Below are positions 6,332 to 11,510 of a stretch of 11,510 nucleotides of DNA, one piece after another. Made by a program: the position numbers and the translations under genes. This DNA comes from Aquifex sp964425585 (GTDB lineage: Bacteria > Aquificota > Aquificia > Aquificales > Aquificaceae), in assembly GCA_964425585.1 (NCBI GenBank), contig CAYRMG010000039.1, positions 1 to 11,510 on the forward strand, read 5' to 3'. The stretch's first letter is position 1. Each line of letters opens with the position of its first letter. The notes beneath the pieces were generated by a model. That model did no database searches. It was not told where the DNA came from and worked only from the letters and a program-made list of their open reading frames with translations.

Positions 6332-6979
6332 TTATCTTTTTTCCCTTTTTTCTAATTTTATACACGTAAAACCTGCATTTTCAAGGAAACCCGGTAAAAT
6401 TTCTTTATTTTCCACAGGATGCGTGTCCTGAGGTTTTTCTATAAGGGTGCTCATCATACTCTCAAAAGAAAACAATCCTTTTACAAGATTTTTTATCTCA
6501 AGAAATGAGTAAAATCTCGCATGTCTGTAAATAGGATGTCCATTCTCCGCCTTTTTTCTGTAGTAATTTGCCCAACTGCTTTCCGAAAGAACAAGGCCGA
6601 GGTATAAATTTCCCCTTTCTTTCAGAACCCTGTAGCTTTCCTCAATAACCTTTTTCGGGTTCTCTACAAAACACAGAGTAACTATTATAAAAACCCCGTC
6701 AAAAGTTTCTGAGCTAAATGGTAATTCTTCTCCCTTTGCAAGGACAACCTTTATACCTCTTTTTCTGGCAACCTTCAACATATTAAAAGATGTATCTATA
6801 CCGTATTCTATCCCGAGCATGCGGGCAAACCTACCCGTTCCTACCCCTATCTCAAGAAATCTCCCCTTCTTCTTTATTAGTTTCTTTAAACACTTTACTT
6901 CAAGTTCGTAAGCACTTTTCCCGAAGGGCTTTTCATACCACTCGTCGTAGCGCTTGTAGTAAGTTTCGAAAGGGTTCAT
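6332..6979 (-). CDS. SAM-dependent methyltransferase, class I (Methyltransf_11-like)
   Basis: The 215-residue product has a Rossmann-fold methyltransferase core. Motif I is FLEIGVGTGRFA (41-52), binding S-adenosylmethionine. An acidic residue at the end of strand two (GIDTSFNML, Asp62) would contact the ribose. AKGEELPF (81-88) and FDGVFIIVTLCFVENPKKVIEE (93-114) are the post-motif elements seen in the UbiE/Methyltransf_11 group, and LPGFLENAGF (195-204) is a typical C-terminal piece. The acceptor substrate cannot be read from the sequence. No membrane segment or signal peptide is seen. The gene converges on the barrel gene with only 25 bases between stop codons, and its ATG lies 19 bases from the divergent tRNA gene. 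No ribosome binding site precedes the ATG, so it may be transcribed nearly leaderless. Confidence 0.88.
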   Translation of the reverse strand: MNPFETYYKRYDEWYEKPFGKSAYELEVKCLKKLIKKKGRFLEIGVGTGRFARMLGIEYGIDTSFNMLKVARKRGIKVVLAKGEELPFSSETFDGVFIIVTLCFVENPKKVIEESYRVLKERGNLYLGLVLSESSWANYYRKKAENGHPIYRHARFYSFLEIKNLVKGLFSFESMMSTLIEKPQDTHPVENKEILPGFLENAGFTCIKLEKREKR

Positions 6980-6998
6980 ATTAAAATTTTATTTAGTA

Positions 6999-7085
6999 GC
7001 GGGTGTGGCGGAACTGGCAGACGCGCCGGACTCAGGATCCGGTGCCCGCAAGGGCGTGCGGGTTCGACTCCCGCCACCCGCACCA
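6999..7085 (+). tRNA. tRNA-Leu (anticodon CAG)
   Basis: An 87-base cloverleaf folds completely. Acceptor GCGGGTG (6999-7005) pairs with CACCCGC (7075-7081), followed by discriminator A and an encoded CCA. The D stem is GCG/CGC (7008-7010, 7022-7024). The anticodon stem is CCGGA/TCCGG with loop CTCAGGA, giving anticodon CAG at 7033-7035 for CUG codons. A long 15-base variable arm (7043-7057) with a GCCC/GGGC-type stem marks a class II tRNA. The T stem is GCGGG/CCCGC with loop TTCGACT. All stems are perfectly paired and GC-rich, as expected in a hyperthermophile. A T7 run follows directly and may help end the transcript. No convincing promoter is visible in the 19 bases upstream, so it must overlap the 5' end of the methyltransferase gene. 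Confidence 0.98.
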
Positions 7086-7097
7086 AAATTTTTTTAC

Positions 7098-7126
7098 TTG
7101 ACTAAAAGGTTTTGAGATTGTATCCT
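7098..7126 (+). promoter_or_regulatory. Sigma-70-type promoter of the feoA operon
   Basis: TTGACT (7098-7103) and TATCCT (7121-7126) are separated by exactly 17 bases. The -35 differs from consensus at one position and the -10 at two. Initiation would be near 7133, at the edge of the AAAGGAGG ribosome binding site, giving a leader of roughly 14 bases before ATG 7147. The promoter lies 13 bases after the tRNA-Leu gene, so the iron operon need not depend on read-through from the tRNA. Confidence 0.75.
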
Positions 7127-7135
7127 AATTTCAAA
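7111..7135. promoter_or_regulatory. Inverted repeat over the feoA -10 box, candidate operator
   Basis: TTTGAGATT (7111-7119) and AATTTCAAA (7127-7135) are reverse complements at 8 of 9 positions and flank the -10 hexamer symmetrically with a 7-base centre. A protein bound here would block RNA polymerase, which suits an iron-repressed operon. It does not match the classical Fur box GATAATGATAATCATTATC well, so the regulator (Fur-like, DtxR-like or other) is not identified. Symmetry is seen; function is inferred. Confidence 0.45.
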
Positions 7136-7146
7136 GGAGGATGAGG

Positions 7147-7371
7147 ATGGAAGGCCTCAAAGAACTCAAAGAGGGAACGGAATTCATTGTTCTGGGATTT
7201 GATAACGAAGAAGACCCTATAATTTCAAAGCTAAAATCTATGGGACTCAGAAAAGGAAAAAGGGTAAAAGTTCTTATGAAGAACGGAAGGGTTTACCTCC
7301 TTAAGCTTGACAACTCTAGAATAGTTCTTGATAGAAAGCTCCTTTCAAGGATAAAGAGAGGAACGGCTTAA
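7147..7371 (+). CDS. feoA: FeoA, ferrous iron transport accessory protein
   Basis: FeoA is a small SH3-like cytosolic protein needed for FeoB-mediated Fe(II) uptake. With the ATG at 7147 the product is 74 residues, normal for the family. It has the expected small beta-barrel pattern: KEGTEFIVLGF, then ISKLKSMGLRKGKRVKVLMKNG (the conserved LxxMGLxxGxxVxV pattern), then VYLLKLDNSRIVLDRKLLSRIKV-like final strands. An in-frame ATG at 7141 directly abuts the AAAGGAGG ribosome binding site, leaving no spacer, while 7147 sits six bases after it, so 7147 is preferred. The stop overlaps the start of the next gene by one base (TAATG), which points to translational coupling. It leads the feo operon behind its own promoter. 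Confidence 0.93.
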   Translation: MEGLKELKEGTEFIVLGFDNEEDPIISKLKSMGLRKGKRVKVLMKNGRVYLLKLDNSRIVLDRKLLSRIKRGTA

Positions 7372-8246
7372 TGCCGATTCCCCTTGAAAAACCCCTTCGG
7401 GAGCATCTCATAAGAGATTATGAACATAAGTTTCATCTTTCTTCAACCGTTGTTTATCAGAGTTCAAATCTGGAAGGAGGAGCATATAACGCCGACCATA
7501 TCTTCTTTGAGATAAACAACTCAAAATTGAAACTCTTTGCGAATCTTTCCTTTTCTTTTGGAAACGGTATTAATGACGTGTTTGAGAAAGAAGGCTTTTC
7601 TTCCCTTCCTTCCGCTGATGACCTTGAGAGACAAACAAAAAATATCAACAATTCGGGTAGAAAGTATTTACTTGAAGCAGGTCTGAGTTATAGTGACAGA
7701 TGGCTTGAGCTTACCGCCGGACTTATAGACACAACTGGCACCTTTGATACTTTAAACTATGCAAATGATGAGCTTTCTCAGTTTATGAATACCGACCTTG
7801 TAAATAATCCTCTGAGTTTACTTCCTTCTTACAATTTAGGAATGATACTAAATCTCAATTATAAAATTTTCGGATTTTCCTTCGGAGTATCGGACGGAAA
7901 GCCGGATGCGGAAAGCGTTTACCTATTCCAGGGAGAAGTGAAAGGAGGAAATCTCCATATCTCCGTTCATTACTTTTATGCCCCCTACGAAAACGTAAGC
8001 GGTGCGGGACTGGGTGGAGATTATACGTTGGGAAACCTCGGGTTTTTCTTTAGGCTGGGTAAAAACTCGGAGGAATACTACGACTACTTTACAAGCTCGG
8101 GAATTGTTTACTCTTTCGGGAAGCAGGAGCTCGGTATCGGCGGTGCTTTCAGAAAGGGAAACAAGGAAAAGAGCGTTTCGGTGGGAGAATTTTACTACAA
8201 GCATAATCTTCCCTATTCCTCGCACATTACTTTAACACTTATGTGA
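7371..8246 (+). CDS. OprB-like beta-barrel protein lying between feoA and feoB, no signal peptide visible
   Basis: The 291-residue product reads as outer-membrane barrel strands through most of its length. The stretch from GLSYSDRWLELTAGLIDTTG through FDTLNYANDELSQFMN and SLLPSYNLGMILNL to FGVSDGKPDAES recalls the carbohydrate-selective porin OprB family (aGxxDxxxxfDxNxYAndExxqFlN followed by a second barrel half). Strange features: the N-terminus is a charged, helical-looking segment with no hydrophobic signal peptide, and the frame upstream of the ATG is open only 12 codons to a TAG at 7332 without encoding one. Codon use resembles the neighbours. The C-terminus is ITLTLM, not the usual Phe. 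It overlaps feoA by one base and ends 18 bases before feoB, so it is cotranscribed with them. It may be an iron-uptake porin exported in an unusual way, or a degenerate one. Confidence 0.72.
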   Translation: MPIPLEKPLREHLIRDYEHKFHLSSTVVYQSSNLEGGAYNADHIFFEINNSKLKLFANLSFSFGNGINDVFEKEGFSSLPSADDLERQTKNINNSGRKYLLEAGLSYSDRWLELTAGLIDTTGTFDTLNYANDELSQFMNTDLVNNPLSLLPSYNLGMILNLNYKIFGFSFGVSDGKPDAESVYLFQGEVKGGNLHISVHYFYAPYENVSGAGLGGDYTLGNLGFFFRLGKNSEEYYDYFTSSGIVYSFGKQELGIGGAFRKGNKEKSVSVGEFYYKHNLPYSSHITLTLM

Positions 8247-8264
8247 TGGGGGTGAGATTGCATT

Positions 8265-10337
8265 ATGAGTTCTAAGGTTATAAGGGTTGCGGTTGCGGGA
8301 AACCCTAATGTCGGGAAAACTACCATCCTCAATGCCATAGCCGGAACATCTCTTAAGGTGGGAAACTGGCCGGGTGTTACCGTTGAAAAGAAAGAGGCGT
8401 TTATAAATTACGGAGGCTATAAAATACACTTTGTAGACCTACCGGGTATATACACACTTGAGCCGATATCCGAAGATGAACAGATAGCGGTTGAGTTTTT
8501 AGAAAAAGGCGACGTTGATGTAATTCTTGATGTTCTGGACTCAACAAATCTTGAGAGAAATCTTCTCCTTACCGTTCAACTTCTTGAATTTGAAAAACCT
8601 ACCGTTCTTGCCTTAAATCTTTACGATGAAGCTCAAAAACTCGGAATAGAGATAGATGAAAAGAAACTTGAAAGGCTTATCGGAACAAAAGCTGTGAAAA
8701 CTATAGGGAAAAAGAGAATAGGTGTTAATGAACTTCTTAAAGCAATCGTTGAGGTTTACGAACGGAAAAAAACGCCGAGACTTGAGTATTCCCGGGAGAT
8801 AGAGGAAGTTTTAAAAAAGGCTGGAGAAAAGTATAAGAGTCTCAAGGCCGAACCTTTTACAAAACATGAGCTCATAAAACTCGTTATTGGAGATACGGAG
8901 CTCTTGAAGGAGTTTGAGGAAAATCATAAGCGGAGCTTTAAGAAGGCTCTGGAAGAGGAAAGATACGCATACGCTCACGGCATTTACGAGGAAGTTGTAA
9001 GAGAAAAGGAAGCCCTTGCGAGGAATTTGACCGATTTTCTTGACACCTTTCTGCTTCATCCCGTTTTCGGCATTTTTGCATTTATTTTCATTATCTTCAC
9101 GCTTTTTAAGCTTGCCTTTGATTTTTCAAGTCCCTTTATAGATTGGATAGACGGTTTTTTCAACGATTTTTTAAACCCCCTGTTTTTAAGCATTTTTAAA
9201 TCTGTAGGTGCTCCCGAGTGGTTGAGTAGATTCTTTTCGGAAGCTGTTGTCGGAGGCGTCGGATTTGTTTTAACATTTGTCCCTCTTATATTCGTCCTTT
9301 ACCTTCTCATAACATTCCTTGAGATGTCGGGATACATACCGAGGGTTGCATTTCTTATGGATAAGATTCTCCACAGGTTCGGACTTCACGGGAAGAGCGT
9401 AATTCCCCTGATTTTAGCCCTGGGATGCAACGTCCCCGCTATAGTTGCTACGAGAACTATGGAGTCGTGGAAAGAAAAGCTAATCGTAATAGCCATGATA
9501 CCTTTCATAAGCTGTCCCGCCCGACTTGTTGTGTTTTCTTTCTTTACACTTATATTCTTCCCCGATAATGCAGCACTTGTTATAACCGCTCTTTATCTGC
9601 TCGGTCTTGTTGTAGCTTTGTTTACCGCTTTTCTTCTGAGAAAAACCCTCTTCAGGGGAGAGGCTCTCCACTTCGTTATAGAACTGCCTCCGTATAGATT
9701 GCCGTCTCTCGGAATGCTGTTTAACATCTCTTGGCTCCATACAAAGGACTTTATATATAGAGCGGGAACACTTATATTCGGGGCATCCATACTCGTTTGG
9801 TCTTTATTGAATCTGCCCCCGGGAGTAAATAACCCTAAAGACAGCCTTGCGGGATACATAGGTAAAGCTTTGGTTCCGATATTTGAACCGATGGGTATAA
9901 GCGACTGGAGAGCTACAACCTCCCTTATTCCTGCATTTCTCGCAAGGGAGATAGTAATAAGCTCAATGGGTGTTATATACTCAAGCACGGAAGAAACAAA
10001 AACCCAAGAAATTTTTAATCCTGAAAAAGCATTTAAAGAACAAGTTGAGGGGCTAATTCAAGCTTTCAAAGATGCGGTAAGTTCCGTATTTACCTTAAAA
10101 CTCCTCGCATTAGAGGTAGAAGAAGAAGAGGGAAGTCTGAAGAAGCTAATAAAGAATAGCTTTACCCCGGCTTCTGCCCTATCCTTTATGGTTTTCATAC
10201 TTATATATACCTCTTGCCTCGGAACCTATGCAACGATGGGAAGGGAAATAGGATACAAGAGGGCAACCCTATTCCTGCTTTACAGCTTCCTGATGGCATG
10301 GCTCGTGGGAACGGGTGTTTATAACCTCCTCTCTTAG
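8265..10337 (+). CDS. feoB: FeoB, ferrous iron transporter with GTPase domain
   Basis: FeoB brings Fe(II) across the inner membrane under control of an N-terminal G domain. The 690 residues show GNPNVGKTT (G1, 12-20), NWPGVTVE (G2 with Thr39), DLPG (G3, 58-61) and NLYD (G4, 118-121). A charged helical GDI segment covers about 170-260, and hydrophobic spans start near 265. The first Gate carries GCNVPAIVATRT (387-398, Cys388), with FISCPAR (414-420, Cys417) after it. The second Gate has FLAREIVISSMG (558-569) and ends near TSC (Cys651). FISCPAR has Pro where Ser or Gly is usual. Residues 575-630 form a long charged insert, including VEEEEG, between the second Gate and the last helices. The ATG is preceded by GGGGGTGAG. 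Its stop overlaps that of convergent yajC. Confidence 0.97.
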   Translation: MSSKVIRVAVAGNPNVGKTTILNAIAGTSLKVGNWPGVTVEKKEAFINYGGYKIHFVDLPGIYTLEPISEDEQIAVEFLEKGDVDVILDVLDSTNLERNLLLTVQLLEFEKPTVLALNLYDEAQKLGIEIDEKKLERLIGTKAVKTIGKKRIGVNELLKAIVEVYERKKTPRLEYSREIEEVLKKAGEKYKSLKAEPFTKHELIKLVIGDTELLKEFEENHKRSFKKALEEERYAYAHGIYEEVVREKEALARNLTDFLDTFLLHPVFGIFAFIFIIFTLFKLAFDFSSPFIDWIDGFFNDFLNPLFLSIFKSVGAPEWLSRFFSEAVVGGVGFVLTFVPLIFVLYLLITFLEMSGYIPRVAFLMDKILHRFGLHGKSVIPLILALGCNVPAIVATRTMESWKEKLIVIAMIPFISCPARLVVFSFFTLIFFPDNAALVITALYLLGLVVALFTAFLLRKTLFRGEALHFVIELPPYRLPSLGMLFNISWLHTKDFIYRAGTLIFGASILVWSLLNLPPGVNNPKDSLAGYIGKALVPIFEPMGISDWRATTSLIPAFLAREIVISSMGVIYSSTEETKTQEIFNPEKAFKEQVEGLIQAFKDAVSSVFTLKLLALEVEEEEGSLKKLIKNSFTPASALSFMVFILIYTSCLGTYATMGREIGYKRATLFLLYSFLMAWLVGTGVYNLLS

Positions 10338-10642
10338 CCTTTTTCCTCTTCCTTCTTCTTATAATCGGGCTGATAGGAAACTATAGCTTCCTTTGAGAAA
10401 GTTATTTTCGTGTTTGCATCAACCTTAAGGGTTATTGTCCTTTCTCCTATATCAACTACCGTTCCCCATATACCCGAAGAGGTTATAACCTTATCTCCTT
10501 TTTTGAGGCTTTCAAGGAACTTCCTGTGTCTTTCCCTTTCCTTCTTCTGAGGCCTTATTATAAGGAAGTAAAACATGAGGAATATGGCAAAAAGGAATAT
10601 TAACTGAAAAATCAGCGCTCCTACCGGACTTTGATGCTCCAT
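10334..10642 (-). CDS. yajC: YajC, preprotein translocase accessory subunit
   Basis: YajC is a single-span inner-membrane protein that joins SecDF and the SecYEG translocon. The 102-residue product has a short periplasmic start, one membrane helix (about residues 9-29, very Phe/Leu/Ile-rich), and then the family signature IIRPQKKERERHRKFLESL (28-46) and KKGDKVITSSGIWGTVVDIGE (47-67). A beta-rich cytosolic domain and a Lys/Glu tail follow. The ATG has an excellent GAGGAGGTGA site. The stop codon overlaps the feoB stop on the other strand, so the two genes end tail to tail with no room for a terminator between them. secD and secF, which usually follow yajC, are absent: what follows on this strand is the antisense side of feoB. 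Confidence 0.96.
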   Translation of the reverse strand: MEHQSPVGALIFQLIFLFAIFLMFYFLIIRPQKKERERHRKFLESLKKGDKVITSSGIWGTVVDIGERTITLKVDANTKITFSKEAIVSYQPDYKKKEEEKG

Positions 10643-10692
10643 ATAACTTCACCTCCTCTTAGCGTAAAAGTATTTTAGAATATTTAAGTATT
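10643..10692. promoter_or_regulatory. Divergent promoter region between yajC and the copper chaperone gene
   Basis: Only 50 bases separate two start codons on opposite strands, so both promoters must overlap here or reach into the genes. On the plus strand TAGAAT (10676-10681) is a possible -10 that would start RNA about five bases before the chaperone ATG. On the minus strand TAAAAT (10677-10672) is a possible -10 for yajC with a leader near 22 bases. The two overlap, so they would compete. I see no good -35 for either. The yajC ribosome binding site occupies the left end. Confidence 0.35.
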
Positions 10693-11124
10693 ATGAAAAG
10701 GTTTTTTGCCCTTTTATTTACTTTAGTAGTTTTCGGTTTTTCCGCTCCGAAGATTGTTGTTAAACATCCGTGGATAATGGAACCTCCCCCGGGACCTAAC
10801 ACTACTATGATGGGAATGGTGATAGAAAATCAAGGAGATGAGGCCGATGAACTTCTGAAAGTAAAAACCGACGTAGCGAAAAAGGTGGAGCTTCACAAAA
10901 CGGTAATGAAGGATAACGTCGCTAAGATGGTTCCTCAGCATTCGGTTGTAATTCCGCCCCACTCAAAAGTTGAGTTCAAGCACCACGGCTATCACGTAAT
11001 GTTGATAGGGCTAAAAAAACCCCTAAAAAGCGGAGATAAGGTAAGGGTTGAGCTCATTTTCAAGAAAAGCGGAAAGATAGAGCTTGAGGTTCCCGTTGTG
11101 AAGATGCACCATATGCATCATTGA
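10693..11124 (+). CDS. PCu(A)C-type periplasmic copper chaperone
   Basis: PCu(A)C proteins bind Cu(I) in the periplasm and deliver it, directly or with a thioredoxin-like partner, to the CuA site of cytochrome oxidase. The 143-residue product has a signal peptide (residues 1-17, hydrophobic FFALLFTLVVFGFSA) and a cupredoxin-like domain. The copper motif fits exactly: His68, ten residues, Met79, twenty-one residues, His101, one residue, Met103. An extra His/Met tail (KMHHMHH, 137-143) could bind more metal, as in several family members. The start is set by the signal peptide. Unlike most genes here it has no ribosome binding site before the ATG. Its stop overlaps the next gene's start by one base, tying it to the thioredoxin-like lipoprotein. 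Confidence 0.92.
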   Translation: MKRFFALLFTLVVFGFSAPKIVVKHPWIMEPPPGPNTTMMGMVIENQGDEADELLKVKTDVAKKVELHKTVMKDNVAKMVPQHSVVIPPHSKVEFKHHGYHVMLIGLKKPLKSGDKVRVELIFKKSGKIELEVPVVKMHHMHH

Positions 11125-11510
11125 TGAGATATTTTCTTTTGTTTTTCCTTATAATTCTCTCCTGTTCGGGTGGAACGGTTTACGATATAAAATTTTTAAA
11201 CATTTCGGGAAATTTCGTAAAAATAAAGAGAAGCGAAAAAAAACTACTTCTGTATGTCTGGAGCGGAACGTGCACGGGACACACCGAAGACCTGAAAACC
11301 TTAAATAAGGTTTACGATGAACTTAAGAAGAAGTATAACATTGTTTCCGTAGCCGTATTCATGACACCTCAGGACGTTAAGGAATTGTTAAAGAAGGAAA
11401 AGATAAACCCGAAGTATCCTATACTTGCAGACCCGAAGGGTAAGCTTACGGAAAAGGTAAAGCTTATATTTCTTCCTGCAACGCTTATTTTTGATAAAGA
11501 AGGAAGACTC
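11124..11510 (+). CDS. Thioredoxin-fold (TlpA/Sco-like) lipoprotein with CxxH active site, 3' partial
   Basis: An open frame starts at the ATG overlapping the copper chaperone stop (TGATG) and runs 129 codons to the window edge without a stop, so the end is missing. It begins with a short lipoprotein signal (RYFLLFFLIILSC, Cys14 followed by Ser-Gly-Gly). The thioredoxin-like core shows strand KLLLYVWSGTC (40-50), then helix HTEDLKTLNKVYDELKKKY, strand NIVSVAVFM, YPILADPKGKLTEKV, and the cis-Pro region FLPATLIFDKEG (116-127, Pro118). The redox motif reads Cys50-Thr-Gly-His53: the second Cys of CxxC is replaced by His, so classical disulfide exchange is unlikely. With PCu(A)C it probably forms a copper delivery pair for cytochrome oxidase. 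Assignment between TlpA, ResA and Sco groups is open. Confidence 0.85.
   Translation, partial: MRYFLLFFLIILSCSGGTVYDIKFLNISGNFVKIKRSEKKLLLYVWSGTCTGHTEDLKTLNKVYDELKKKYNIVSVAVFMTPQDVKELLKKEKINPKYPILADPKGKLTEKVKLIFLPATLIFDKEGRL

Noticed and set aside
6307..6360. Intrinsic terminator after the barrel gene
   Set aside because: T-rich tracts are present but no stable stem precedes them, so the call cannot be supported.
6983..7095. AAAATTTT on both sides of the tRNA gene as attachment-site repeats
   Set aside because: The repeats are short and A/T only, no integrase or foreign gene is near, and the tRNA is intact with no partial copy elsewhere in the window.
7098..7135. Classical Fur box at the feoA promoter
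   Set aside because: The best alignment to GATAATGATAATCATTATC has too many mismatches; only the inverted repeat itself can be supported.
7141..7146. feoA start at ATG 7141
   Set aside because: This ATG touches the ribosome binding site with no spacer; the second ATG at 7147 has a normal spacing.
8002..8235. Plus-strand reading frame of 77 codons inside the barrel gene
   Set aside because: It is a shifted frame within a continuous gene that is open on both sides of it, and has no recognisable motif. It therefore does not indicate a frameshift.

Overview
The window looks like chromosome of a hyperthermophilic, deep-branching bacterium of the Aquificae, most probably Aquifex aeolicus or a close relative. 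The proteins are rich in Lys, Glu and Arg; Arg is mostly AGG/AGA and Ile often ATA. Gene packing is extreme, with 1-4 base overlaps and 11-25 base gaps, and there is a stand-alone archaeal-type riboflavin-pathway reductase. This assignment comes from sequence character and gene content, not from a database match. I see no mobile element, CRISPR array, phage gene or pseudogene. No gene-free stretch is longer than about 155 bases.

Left part, minus strand (22-1973). A tightly packed unit reads archaeal-type pyrimidine reductase, then grpE, a 66-residue unknown protein and a NYN-domain (PIN-like) putative nuclease. It mixes riboflavin synthesis, protein folding and probable RNA metabolism.

Nitrogen unit, plus strand (about 2015-6306). 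A near-consensus sigma-54 promoter, preceded by an inverted-repeat cluster containing a NifA-type TGT-N10-ACA site, drives glnB (PII), glnA (type I glutamine synthetase), amtB (ammonium channel) and an outer-membrane beta-barrel protein. Together these would bring ammonium across both membranes, assimilate it, and sense nitrogen status through PII.

Middle (6332-7085). A SAM-dependent methyltransferase on the minus strand converges on the barrel gene. It is divergent from a tRNA-Leu(CAG) gene with an encoded CCA end.

Iron unit, plus strand (7098-10337). A good sigma-70-type promoter, with an inverted repeat over its -10 box, precedes feoA, then an OprB-like barrel protein that has no visible signal peptide, then feoB. 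An outer-membrane-type protein inside feoAB is the most unusual gene arrangement here. Its stop codon overlaps that of convergent yajC (minus), the small Sec accessory subunit.

Right end (10643-11510). Divergent from yajC is a copper-handling pair: a PCu(A)C periplasmic copper chaperone with an exact H-X10-M-X21-H-X-M motif, overlapped by one base by a thioredoxin-fold lipoprotein cut off by the window edge. The lipoprotein has CTGH where CxxC is expected. The pair is likely to serve cytochrome oxidase CuA assembly or copper handling.

The whole is mostly recognisable core metabolism. The noteworthy parts are the nitrogen promoter region, the two transport operons that each carry a barrel protein, and the CxxH redox lipoprotein.
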